26,861 nucleotides of DNA, from the NCBI GenBank assembly GCA_040235405.1, contig JBECKT010000113.1, positions 1 to 26,861 of the forward strand, given 5' to 3'. Position numbers and translations under genes: made by a program. The notes beneath the pieces are model-generated. The model was not told the origin of the DNA. It did no database searches and saw nothing but the letters and a program-made list of their open reading frames with translations. Shown piece after piece: positions 1-7,086 of this stretch (the stretch's first letter is position 1; every line of letters begins with the position of its first letter). This stretch comes from PGZG01 sp040235405 (GTDB lineage: Bacteria > Pseudomonadota > Gammaproteobacteria > Pseudomonadales > Alcanivoracaceae).

Positions 1-7
1 GTAAATT

Positions 8-40
8 GTGAAAGGGCTCTCAATTGAGGGCCCTTTTCAC
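8..40 (+). terminator. Terminator-like hairpin at the window start
   Basis: The arms GTGAAAGGGC and GCCCTTTTCAC pair with one bulged base around an inner perfect palindrome, CTCAATTGAG, and are followed by GTTTT. This looks like the intrinsic terminator of a gene lying left of the window. The T-tract is short, so termination strength is uncertain. The rest of 41-137 shows no convincing promoter for the next operon. Confidence 0.5.
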
Positions 41-151
41 GTTTTGGGGACGCAATTCGTAACATAACCTTAGTCAGTGCATCTGCTAGAGTACCTGAGG
101 GCCATCCTGGCCCGATGGACGTGTTCAGATAATCAATCAGGAGATTTCCAG

Positions 152-502
152 ATGGCCAAGTTCAATAAACTGAATCCGCTTGCTGCAACCCTGGGCGCCG
201 CTGTGGTTGCTTCCGTTATGTCCGCGCCGGTGATGGCTGCCGAAAATCCGTTTGCTGCCAAGGAACTCTCTGGTGGTTACCAGCTGGCTGAGCACCATGG
301 TGAGAAAGGTGGTGAAGGCAAGTGCGGTGAAGGCAAATGTGGCGAAGGCAAAGATGCCAGCGGCAAGAGCGCCGAGGGCAAGTGTGGTGAAGGCAAGTGC
401 GGCGAAGGCAAGTGCGGTGAAGACAAGAAAGACCGCAAAGACAAAGGCGCTGAAGGCAAGTGTGGCGAAGGCAAGTGTGGTGAGGGCAAGAGCGGCGGCT
501 GA
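152..502 (+). CDS. hvfA: HvfA-family RiPP metallophore precursor (oxazolone/thioamide type), seven EGKCG motifs
   Basis: Precursor peptide of 116 residues. Residues 1-30 form a Sec-type signal peptide ending in APVMAA, so the product should be exported. The mature part is low-complexity and contains seven EGKCG motifs, with cysteines at 58, 63, 78, 83, 88, 104 and 109. In characterised Hvf/bufferin systems, the cysteine of EGKCG is converted to a 5-thiooxazole or oxazolone/thioamide-type group by a DUF692 (MNIO) enzyme with its partner, and the product binds copper. Both enzymes follow directly here. The repeats fall into three triplets; the third cysteine is replaced by Asp68 in the first triplet and by Ser114 in the last. 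The start was chosen because CAGGAGA (138-144) sits 7 bases upstream and the signal peptide begins there; an in-frame start at 77 would add 25 unlikely residues. The identity of the copper ligand chemistry is inferred, not seen. Confidence 0.88.
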   Translation: MAKFNKLNPLAATLGAAVVASVMSAPVMAAENPFAAKELSGGYQLAEHHGEKGGEGKCGEGKCGEGKDASGKSAEGKCGEGKCGEGKCGEDKKDRKDKGAEGKCGEGKCGEGKSGG

Positions 503-536
503 TACCGTCGTTGTTGCTTGAGCCTGAGCGCTGACC

Positions 537-1385
537 ATGTCATCGCCTCGCTACCCGGTGCACGGTGCCGGGCTGGGTTTGCGGCGGGCCCTGATGGGCC
601 CGCTGGCAGACTCCGGTGCCGATAACCTGCCGGACTTTCTCGAGATCGCGCCGGAAAACTGGATTCCGATTGGTGGCGCCCTGCGTCGCCGGTTTGATCA
701 GTTTGCCGAGCGCTATCCGTTGGTGTGCCATGGCTTGTCGCTGTCACTGGGCGGCCCGGCGCCACTGGATTTTGCCATGCTGGCGGAGGTGCGTGATTTT
801 CTCCGTCAATACAAGGTGCGCTGCTACAGCGAGCACCTGAGTTACTGTTCTGATGACGGCCATCTTTATGATCTGATGCCGATTCCCTTTACCGAAGAAG
901 CGGTCAAGCATGTCGCCGGCCGGATTCGTCAGGTACAGGATTTTCTTGGCCAGCGTATTGCGGTGGAGCACGTCAGTTATTACGCGGCGCCGCAACAGGA
1001 AATGGCCGAAATCGATTTTATCAACGCGGTAATCCGTGAAGCGGATTGCGACTTGCATCTCGACGTTAACAATATCTGGGTCAACAGCATCAATCACCGT
1101 TATGACCCGCACGAATTTTTGCGCGCACTGCCGGCGGAGCGAATTATTTATTGCCACGTTGCCGGCCACTTCGATGAGGCCGATGACCTGAAGGTGGATA
1201 CCCATGGTTCAGCCGTGATTGATCCGGTCTGGGCCTTGCTGGCCGAAGCCTGCGAGCGGGTGCCGGGTATGCCGGTGTTGCTGGAGCGTGATTTCAATTT
1301 CCCGCCGCTGGCCGAGTTGCTGGCTGAACTGGATCATGTCCGCGCGATTCAGGCGGCTGCCGGCAAGGTGAGTCTGGCCGGATGA
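537..1385 (+). CDS. hvfB: HvfB-type DUF692 / MNIO multinuclear iron oxidase, RiPP-modifying enzyme
   Basis: A 282-residue TIM-barrel protein of the DUF692 family (multinuclear non-heme iron-dependent oxidases such as MbnB, TglH and HvfB). Family motifs appear in order: HGLSLSLG (65-72), SEHLSY (98-103), VEHVSYY (143-149), LDVNNIWV (175-182), HVAGH (207-211), DTHG (221-224) and a late LLERD (248-252). The conserved His, Glu and Asp in these motifs are the expected iron ligands. It should oxidise cysteine side chains of the upstream precursor in the cytoplasm before export. It begins 34 bases after the precursor stop and overlaps the partner gene by ATGA, so the three genes form one operon. VEHVSYY has His where many relatives have Asn (ENVSSY). 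The ribosome-binding site is weak. Confidence 0.9.
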   Translation: MSSPRYPVHGAGLGLRRALMGPLADSGADNLPDFLEIAPENWIPIGGALRRRFDQFAERYPLVCHGLSLSLGGPAPLDFAMLAEVRDFLRQYKVRCYSEHLSYCSDDGHLYDLMPIPFTEEAVKHVAGRIRQVQDFLGQRIAVEHVSYYAAPQQEMAEIDFINAVIREADCDLHLDVNNIWVNSINHRYDPHEFLRALPAERIIYCHVAGHFDEADDLKVDTHGSAVIDPVWALLAEACERVPGMPVLLERDFNFPPLAELLAELDHVRAIQAAAGKVSLAG

Positions 1386-2152
1386 GCAGTGCAACCTTTC
1401 TCGACACCCAACGCCGCTTTGCCGCGCATCTGCGCGACCCGCAGCATCAGCCGGCGCCGGAAGGTATTGAAGACCGGCGCATGGACATTTATCGCGATCT
1501 GTTCTGGCGCAATCTGGAAGGCTTTCTCAGCAATGGCTTTCCGGTGCTGCGTTCGTTGCTCAGTGAGGCCGACTGGCATTATCTGGTGCGGCGTTTTTTT
1601 GCCGACCATCGTTGCGACAGCGGCTACTTTGTCGATATTCCGGCCCAGTTTCTCGGCTGGCTGAACACCGGCCTGTATGACCGCGACGGCTACCCGCCCT
1701 TTATGGCGGAGCTGGCCTATTACGAGTGGCTGGAGCTGGCGCTGGACGTCAGCCGCGAGGAGATTCCTGCGCAGGGAATCGATCCCGCCGGGGATTTGCT
1801 GGTCGGCGCGCCGCTGCTGAATCCGCTGCTGGTGCTGGTTGGTTCGCACTGGCCGTTACACCTGATCAAGGCCGACGCCGTTCCTGACGCGCCGCTGCCG
1901 GCCCCGGTCTGGCTGCTGGTCTGGCGGGACCGGGCCGACAAGGTGCATTTTATGGAGCTGAACGCCGCCAGTGCCCGGCTGATCCAGTTGCTGGAACAGG
2001 CGGCGGAGCAGGGCGATCAGCCCAGTGGCAATGATCTGCTGGAGAGCCTGGCGGCCGAGCTGGGGCAAGCGCCGGCCAGCCTGCAGCCGTTTCTCTCTGA
2101 TCTTTTTGAGCAGTGGCGCAACAAAGATATCCTGCTGGGGACTCGCGATTGA
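1382..2152 (+). CDS. hvfC: HvfC-type DUF2063 partner protein of the MNIO enzyme
   Basis: A 256-residue protein with an N-terminal DUF2063 domain (about residues 4-95; motifs DIYRDLFWRNLEGFL and GYFVDIPAQFLGWL). The family was originally labelled as a putative DNA-binding domain, but in MNIO operons it acts as the partner that binds and presents the precursor peptide to the oxidase. Its start codon overlaps the hvfB stop (ATGA), which indicates translational coupling and agrees with formation of a complex. The C-terminal half (about 110-256) is the less conserved peptide-recognition part in relatives. No hvfD-like (DoxX-family) membrane gene follows. The assignment rests on domain and gene order together. 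Confidence 0.88.
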   Translation: MSSATFLDTQRRFAAHLRDPQHQPAPEGIEDRRMDIYRDLFWRNLEGFLSNGFPVLRSLLSEADWHYLVRRFFADHRCDSGYFVDIPAQFLGWLNTGLYDRDGYPPFMAELAYYEWLELALDVSREEIPAQGIDPAGDLLVGAPLLNPLLVLVGSHWPLHLIKADAVPDAPLPAPVWLLVWRDRADKVHFMELNAASARLIQLLEQAAEQGDQPSGNDLLESLAAELGQAPASLQPFLSDLFEQWRNKDILLGTRD

Positions 2153-2196
2153 CCTGTCGGCCGGTATACTCGGCGACGGCTTTCGCGGAGCACATA

Positions 2197-2925
2197 ATGA
2201 AACCGGTTTTCCTCCTGCTGTTATTACTGATGCCGTTGCCGGCGCTGGCGGCCACCCCTGAACCTGCCCGCCATCCGGATGATCCGTGGGAAGGGTTTAA
2301 CCGGAAAATGTTTGCTTTCAACGAAGCAGTGGATCGCTATTTCTTAAAGCCCACCGCGAAGGGTTATCGCTGGATTACCCCGGGCTGGCTGGATAACAGC
2401 ATTACCCGGGTATTCCAGAACGCGAAAGACGTGCCGAGCATCGTCAACCATATCCTGCAGTGGGAGTGGGGCCGTGCGGCGAACAGTACCGGCCGTGTGC
2501 TGATGAACACCACCATGGGCGTGGGCGGTCTGTTCGATGTGGCCACCCCGGCCGGGCTGGACAAGCGCACCAGTGACCTTGGTATTACCCTGGCGCGCTG
2601 GGGGGTGCCGTCCGGCCCCTATCTGGTATTGCCGGGGCTGGGCCCGTCGACGGTGCGGGATGTGACCATGATCTGGCCGGAGGACTATATTTCCCCGCGT
2701 AGCTGGATTGATCACGACCTGACCCGCTGGAGTGTGTCGGCGGTGTATGTGGTGGATATGCGCGCCGACCTGCTGGATCTGGAGAAGAATATCGTTGGCG
2801 AGCGCTACAGCTTCATGCGCGACTTCTATCTGTCGTCGCGCCGTATGGAAGCCGGCGAAGAAATCGAGGATAACTTCGGTGCCGACTTTGAGGAAGGCGA
2901 CTGGGGCGACGACGCGGACTGGTAA
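2197..2925 (+). CDS. mlaA: MlaA (VacJ) family phospholipid transport protein
   Basis: A 242-residue protein with the MlaA signature DPWEGFNRKMFAFNEAVD near the N-terminus, followed by GVGGLFDVATPAGL and a PYLVLPGLGPSTVRD segment. In E. coli MlaA is an outer-membrane lipoprotein that, with MlaC and MlaFEDB, removes mislocalised phospholipid from the outer leaflet. The signal peptide (about residues 1-19, ending ALA) has no lipobox cysteine, so this homologue should be cleaved by signal peptidase I rather than lipidated. The C-terminus is unusually acidic (about residues 223-241). The start ATG at 2197 has GCGGAG six bases upstream and gives a clean signal peptide. It lies 44 bases after hvfC with no terminator visible, so co-transcription is possible. 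Three REP units follow the stop. Confidence 0.88.
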   Translation: MKPVFLLLLLLMPLPALAATPEPARHPDDPWEGFNRKMFAFNEAVDRYFLKPTAKGYRWITPGWLDNSITRVFQNAKDVPSIVNHILQWEWGRAANSTGRVLMNTTMGVGGLFDVATPAGLDKRTSDLGITLARWGVPSGPYLVLPGLGPSTVRDVTMIWPEDYISPRSWIDHDLTRWSVSAVYVVDMRADLLDLEKNIVGERYSFMRDFYLSSRRMEAGEEIEDNFGADFEEGDWGDDADW

Positions 2926-2929
2926 CCCC

Positions 2930-3045
2930 GATCGCGGCTGGTCAGCCGCTCCTACACGGTTCGAGTGGTCTGTGTGTTTGTAGGAGCGGTCGATCGACCG
3001 CGAATTCTTTTTCGAGATGATCGCGGCTGGTCAGCCGCTCCTGCA
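2930..3045. repeat. Cluster of three REP palindromes
   Basis: Three imperfect palindromes of about 26 bases occur at 2930-2956 (minus orientation), 2979-3004 (plus) and 3019-3045 (minus). The plus-orientation form begins TGTAGGAGCGG. The inner palindromes differ: GGCTGGTCAGCC in the first and third units and GGTCGATCGACC in the second. They fill the gap between the convergent mlaA and terB-like genes and may also act as a transcription barrier there. Confidence 0.85.
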
Positions 3046-3068
3046 GGGTGTGCGGGGGTGTTGTTTGT

Positions 3069-3497
3069 TCAGGCTTTGCCGTGCATCAGCTTGCCGCGAA
3101 TAAAATCGCTGTGGCTGACGTAGAGCAGATCCGCCACCTTGCGAATCACATATTCCTCCTGCGGATGGACCTCGCCATCGGCGTGCGCCACCGCCCACAT
3201 GTCGAGCACCAGATCACGCCTTTGCTCCGGCTGCCACTGCCGCAGTGAGCGCACCATCTCGTGATAGTCGGTGGCGTTTTCTGCCAGTGCATGGGCTTCT
3301 TTCAACAGGGCATCTGCGTCCTCATGTGAGAGCTGCCAGCGCTCTGCCATGCGTTCCAGCAGGGCATCGGATTCGCTGTCCTGCCATTGGTCATCGGCGC
3401 GGGCCACTTCATACATCAGCGCGGCTGCGGCGACATGCTGATCCTGCTCGCTGCAGACATGGCGCCCGGCCTGTAATCCCTTGAGCCAGCCGCGCAT
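3069..3497 (-). CDS. TerB-family tellurite-resistance-like protein
   Basis: A 142-residue, all-helical acidic protein resembling the TerB domain: two repeated segments with acidic loops, VARADDQWQDSESDALLERM near residue 31 and VAHADGEVHPQEEYVIRKVA near residue 102. TerB-like domains bind metal ions through such loops, but the cellular role of stand-alone copies is not established. The start codon shares one base with the tal stop (TGATG), so translation is coupled to the upstream tal and dusA genes. No signal peptide or membrane segment is visible. Naming it a tellurite-resistance protein would go beyond the evidence. Confidence 0.78.
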   Translation of the reverse strand: MRGWLKGLQAGRHVCSEQDQHVAAAALMYEVARADDQWQDSESDALLERMAERWQLSHEDADALLKEAHALAENATDYHEMVRSLRQWQPEQRRDLVLDMWAVAHADGEVHPQEEYVIRKVADLLYVSHSDFIRGKLMHGKA

Positions 3498-4444
3498 CAG
3501 CGAGCCCCTCCGAGCAGCGCCTCCAGGCTTTCCTGATCGCGGGCAAAGCGGCGGATGCCGTCGGCCAGCAATTCGGTTGCCATCGGGTTGTCGTTCAGTA
3601 GCCAGCGGAATTCCTGTTCGCGCATCGGTGCAACGTCATCGACGCTGTCGATATCGCGATCATCCAGTGCCCGGGTCAGCGGCTCATCATCCGCAGCCAA
3701 TACTTGCAGCAGGTTCGGCGCGATGGTCAGCTTGTCGCAGCCGGCCAGCGCTTCGATCTGCCAGATCTGTCGGAAGCTGGCGCCCATTACCACGGTGCCA
3801 AAGCCGCGCGATTTCAATGTGTGGAAAATTTCCTTGACCGATTGCACGCCGGGATCATTTTCCGGCCCGGTGATGTCGGTGCCATGTTTCAGGTACCAGT
3901 CATAGATCCGGCCAACAAACGGCGAGATCAGGGTGGCGCCGGCTTCTGCTGCAGCAATCGCCTGCGGCAGGGCAAACAACAGCGTCAGGTTACAACGAAT
4001 GCCTTCCTCTTCGAGCACTTCCGCGGCGCGAATACCTTCCCAGGTGGAAGCAATCTTGATCAGCACCCGGTCACGCTCGATGCCGAGCTCGCGATACATG
4101 GCGATAATGCGTCGGCCTCTGGCGAGCATGGCATTGGTGTCAAACGACAGGCGCGCATCCACTTCGGTCGAGATCAGGCCGGGAATGGTGCGAACAATTT
4201 CGGCGCCGGTCACGGTGGCAAACGCATCACAAAGAATGCCGATATCATCCGCACGACCAAGCTGGCCGGCAAAGCGCTGTGCTTCTTTCAGCAGGTGCTG
4301 ATATTGCGGCTGCTTCGCCACAGACAGCAGCAGCGATGGATTGGTGGTGGCATCAATCGGCTTGCTGGTACGAATCGCATCGAGATCGCCGGTGTCGGCG
4401 ACCAGGGTTGTCCAGCGGCTCAGCTGTTCGCGTTTGCTGGTCAT
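3497..4444 (-). CDS. tal: Transaldolase (class 1, TalB type)
   Basis: A 315-residue transaldolase, the usual length of the TalB family. It transfers a dihydroxyacetone unit from sedoheptulose 7-phosphate to glyceraldehyde 3-phosphate in the non-oxidative pentose phosphate pathway. Visible family signatures are DATTNPSLLL (about 31-40), the Schiff-base lysine region RVLIKIASTWEGIRAAE (about 129), CNLTLLF (about 154) and SPFVGRIYDW (about 175). It starts three bases after the dusA stop, with GAGGAAG as ribosome-binding site lying inside the last dusA codons, and its stop overlaps the next gene. It is the middle gene of a dusA-tal-terB operon. Confidence 0.95.
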   Translation of the reverse strand: MTSKREQLSRWTTLVADTGDLDAIRTSKPIDATTNPSLLLSVAKQPQYQHLLKEAQRFAGQLGRADDIGILCDAFATVTGAEIVRTIPGLISTEVDARLSFDTNAMLARGRRIIAMYRELGIERDRVLIKIASTWEGIRAAEVLEEEGIRCNLTLLFALPQAIAAAEAGATLISPFVGRIYDWYLKHGTDITGPENDPGVQSVKEIFHTLKSRGFGTVVMGASFRQIWQIEALAGCDKLTIAPNLLQVLAADDEPLTRALDDRDIDSVDDVAPMREQEFRWLLNDNPMATELLADGIRRFARDQESLEALLGGAR

Positions 4445-4447
4445 AAT

Positions 4448-5455
4448 TCAAGCTTCCTCTATCAGCGATGGCCGCGGCACCAGAGCCAGGGCGTCCATCA
4501 GAATCTGTGGTGTGGTGTCCGGGCGATGCATGTTCTCGCTCAGATGGCGACGAAACGCCCGCGCCCCGGGAACAGCCTGGAACAGGTTGAGAATATGTCG
4601 CAGGGCATGCTTGGGATGATGGCCCTCGGCAAAGCGTTTTGCCAGATACGGCATGAAGGCTTCGGCAATGCCATGGCGGTCCGGTTGCGGATGCGGGTCA
4701 TCGAAGACGATCTTGTCGGCGTCGATCAGGAAATACGGGTTCTGGTAGGCCTCGCGGCCGATCATCACGCCATCGACTTCACCGAGGTGCTCACGCACCT
4801 GATGAAAGTCGCGGATGCCGCCGTTGATGATCACTTCGATGTCGGGAAAATCGCGTTTGATATCGTAGGCGCGCTGGTAGATCAGCGGCGGGATCTCGCG
4901 GTTCTCCTTCGGCGACAGGCCGGACAGGATTGCCTTGCGGGCGTGTATGGTAAAGCTGGTGCAACCGGCAGCGCGGACTTTTTCCACGAAGCGGTGCAGG
5001 AATTCGTATTCATCCTGATCGTCGATACCGATCCGGCTTTTCACCGTCACCGGGATATTCACCACCGCCTGCATGGCGGCGACGCATTCAGCCACCCGGT
5101 CCGGGTCCGCCATCAGGCAGGCGCCGAACTGGCCCGACTGCACCCGGTCGGACGGGCAGCCGACGTTCAGGTTGACTTCGTCATAGCCGAACTCGGCGCA
5201 GATACGGGTGGCCTCGGCCAGTTGCTTCGGATCGCTGCCACCGAGCTGCTGGGCCACCGGATGTTCTGCCTCGTCGAAGCCGATCAGGTCTTCGCGGTTG
5301 CCGAAGATTACGGCCTGGGCGGTGACCATCTCGGTATACAGCAGGGTGTGCTTGCTGAGCAACCGGGCCAGATAACGGAAGTCACGGGTGGTCCAGTCCA
5401 TCATCGGGGCGATGGACAGGCGGCGGCTGATCGGAGGTCGGGTCGGTGTATTCAT
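4448..5455 (-). CDS. dusA: tRNA-dihydrouridine synthase A
   Basis: A 335-residue flavoenzyme that reduces uridines in the D-loop of tRNA (positions 20/20a in E. coli DusA). The family signature SIAPMMDWTTRDFR lies at residues 14-27, the catalytic cysteine motif LNVGCPSDRVQSG at about 96-108, and the FMN/tRNA-contact elements HARKAILSGLSPKENR at about 172-187 and INGGIRD at about 212-218. These distinguish DusA from DusB and DusC. It is the first gene of an operon with tal and the terB-like gene. A REP pair sits just upstream, between it and the kinase gene on the same strand. No strong ribosome-binding site precedes the ATG. Confidence 0.96.
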   Translation of the reverse strand: MNTPTRPPISRRLSIAPMMDWTTRDFRYLARLLSKHTLLYTEMVTAQAVIFGNREDLIGFDEAEHPVAQQLGGSDPKQLAEATRICAEFGYDEVNLNVGCPSDRVQSGQFGACLMADPDRVAECVAAMQAVVNIPVTVKSRIGIDDQDEYEFLHRFVEKVRAAGCTSFTIHARKAILSGLSPKENREIPPLIYQRAYDIKRDFPDIEVIINGGIRDFHQVREHLGEVDGVMIGREAYQNPYFLIDADKIVFDDPHPQPDRHGIAEAFMPYLAKRFAEGHHPKHALRHILNLFQAVPGARAFRRHLSENMHRPDTTPQILMDALALVPRPSLIEEA

Positions 5456-5500
5456 GGCGGCGGGAGTTTAGCAGGTGTCGTCGGTTGGCGCAGAGTCACT

Positions 5501-5625
5501 TGTAGGAGCGGTCGATCGACCGCGATTTGGTCCGGAAGAATCGCGGCCGATCGGCCGCTCCTACAGGGCCTGACCCTGACTGGCACGATGGTGACATTTG
5601 TAAGGAGCGGTCGATCGACCGCGAT
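5501..5625. repeat. Three REP palindromes, including one REPIN-like inverted pair
   Basis: A plus unit at 5501-5526 and a minus unit at 5539-5565 face each other, 12 bases apart, in the inverted-pair arrangement typical of REPINs. A third plus unit lies at 5599-5625 and carries one extra A (TGTAAGGAGCGG). Inner palindromes are GGTCGATCGACC, GGCCGATCGGCC and GGTCGATCGACC. The cluster separates the stop of the kinase gene from the start of dusA. Confidence 0.88.
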
Positions 5626-5638
5626 CGCTCCGGAAAAA

Positions 5639-6865
5639 TCAAGCCGCCTCGGGATCAATCCGATACTGCTCAATCGGCTTGCCATCCGCTCCAACCAGAT
5701 TCACCTCAATCGGAATTCGCTGGAGAAACTGATGCGTATCCGCCTTGCGGATATTGCGCACGTATTCTTTTACCCGGCCGGCAATCCACGGATGCACGGT
5801 GGCTTTCAGTTTTACCTTGCCGCACTTCTTGCCCCGTTCCTTGCCCCAGTTGAACAGCTCTTCGCTGATCTTCTGGAAGTGGCCCTGAAACTGGTTGAAG
5901 TCATCGGCCATGACATAGATATCGAACACATAGATGCTCGACATCAGTCCGGCTTTTTCCTTCAGCTCCCTGGTGCGCATGCGCGATTCGAGTTTGATCT
6001 GGCTGGTGTTGCCGTCGACAAACTTTACCGGCGCCGGAGCAGCGGCTGTGCCTGCAACCACAGCCGCTGCAGCGGACGACAACGCCTTCAGTGCGGCGAT
6101 AACCTCATTGCCGCGCTGGAAGCGTTGTTCCGGGTCTTTCGCCATCAGCTTTTTCACCAGCGGTTGCCAGCGGCGTTTTTCGCCGGGCAGCAGCGGGATC
6201 GGTTCGGAGATGTGTTTGATGCCGATCGACATGGCATCTTCGCCGGTATAGGGCGGGCGGCCAGCGAGCATTTCAAACAGCACGACGCCGAGCGAGTAAA
6301 GATCAGCGCGGGCGTCTACGCCTTTGCCGCGGTGTTGCTCCGGGCTCATGTACTTGGGCGTGCCGACAATGGTGCCCATCTGGGTCATGGCATCGTCGCC
6401 CTGGATCGGTCGGGCGATGCCGAAATCCATCAGCACGGCGGAACCGTCGGCGCGGAACATGATGTTGTCGGGTTTGACGTCGCGGTGAATGATGTCCTGC
6501 TCGCCGGCATGATCCAGTGCGGCGGCCACTTCCATGACGATGCGTTCGATCGCCGCGTCATCCATCTCCATGCCGTCTTTCAGACGCTGCTTCAGGGTGC
6601 CGCCGGCGATGTGTTCCATCGCCATGTAATGCAGGTTGCCGTGGGCGCCGATATCAAACACCGGGACGATATGCGGGTGGCTCAGTTGCGCCATCAGCTT
6701 GGCTTCGCGGATAAAGCGCTTGCTGAAGGTCGGGTCGGCGGCGAGGGCGGGGTTCATTACCTTGATCGCTACCGGGCGGTCGAAAGATTCCTGCACGGCA
6801 AGGTAAACGTTGGCCATGCCGCCACGGCCAATTTCGGATTTGAGTCGGTAGCCGGGGATTTGCAC
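5639..6865 (-). CDS. Hanks-type serine/threonine protein kinase with an unrecognised C-terminal domain
   Basis: A 408-residue protein. The catalytic domain (about 5-262) has the glycine loop GRGGMANVY (13-21), the ATP lysine in AIKVM (K35), HRDVKPDN (127-134), DFGIA (147-151) and TPKYMSPEQ (169-177), so it should be active. An Ala/Pro-rich linker (about 263-281) leads to a 125-residue C-terminal domain (about 284-408) with no transmembrane segment, unlike PASTA or WD40 kinases; I do not recognise it. A GTG start at 6865 is preferred because AGAGG lies 7 bases upstream (6873-6877). The in-frame ATG at 6889 has no ribosome-binding site. Still longer starts would run through a REP and tandem repeats. 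A response regulator gene lies 221 bases upstream on the same strand, but nothing shows they interact. Confidence 0.88.
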   Translation of the reverse strand: MQIPGYRLKSEIGRGGMANVYLAVQESFDRPVAIKVMNPALAADPTFSKRFIREAKLMAQLSHPHIVPVFDIGAHGNLHYMAMEHIAGGTLKQRLKDGMEMDDAAIERIVMEVAAALDHAGEQDIIHRDVKPDNIMFRADGSAVLMDFGIARPIQGDDAMTQMGTIVGTPKYMSPEQHRGKGVDARADLYSLGVVLFEMLAGRPPYTGEDAMSIGIKHISEPIPLLPGEKRRWQPLVKKLMAKDPEQRFQRGNEVIAALKALSSAAAAVVAGTAAAPAPVKFVDGNTSQIKLESRMRTRELKEKAGLMSSIYVFDIYVMADDFNQFQGHFQKISEELFNWGKERGKKCGKVKLKATVHPWIAGRVKEYVRNIRKADTHQFLQRIPIEVNLVGADGKPIEQYRIDPEAA

Positions 6866-6894
6866 TAGGGGACCTCTGAAAGCTGCCATATCTG

Positions 6895-7011
6895 TCGTAG
6901 GAGCGGCCGATCGGCCGCGATACTTTCGGTACAAATCGCCGGTACAAATCGCCGGTACAAATCGCCGGTACAAATCGCCGGTACAAATCGCGGTCGATCG
7001 ACCGCTCCTAC
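6895..7011. repeat. REPIN with a tandem 13-mer array between its two REP arms
   Basis: A plus REP unit (6895-6921, inner palindrome GGCCGATCGGCC) and a minus unit (6986-7011, GGTCGATCGACC) enclose a tandem array of GGTACAAATCGCC at 6928-6991. There are four perfect copies and a fifth matching its first 12 bases. The last copy runs straight into the right-hand REP, whose outer edge ATCGC is part of the 13-mer, so the array probably grew by slippage at the REP border. It lies in the 221-base gap between the response regulator and kinase genes. Confidence 0.9.
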
Positions 7012-7086
7012 GGGTTATTCAGAGTTTCTCTGGGGGATCTGCCCTGAATGGGTTATCCGGAAATGTAGCAGGGCAGCGTCAGTGTT

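Noticed and set aside
77..151. Upstream extension of the hvfA precursor
   Set aside because: It would put 25 residues ahead of a clear signal peptide and ignore the well-placed CAGGAGA ribosome-binding site.
3704..6868. Open plus-strand frame of 1054 codons
   Set aside because: It lies antisense to tal, dusA and the kinase, whose minus-strand products have full family motifs. It is long only because GC-rich codon usage keeps the opposite frame open; its product shows no domain.
6865..6986. Longer kinase N-termini starting in the tandem repeat
   Set aside because: They would translate REP and 13-mer repeat DNA, have no ribosome-binding site and start upstream of the conserved IPGYRL kinase beginning.
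6928..6991. Direct repeats as a possible CRISPR array
   Set aside because: The 13-base units are contiguous with no spacers, and no cas genes are near.
7039..7076. CTGCCCTG/CAGGGCAG inverted repeat downstream of the response regulator
   Set aside because: The 22-base loop and lack of a T-tract make it a poor terminator; probably chance.
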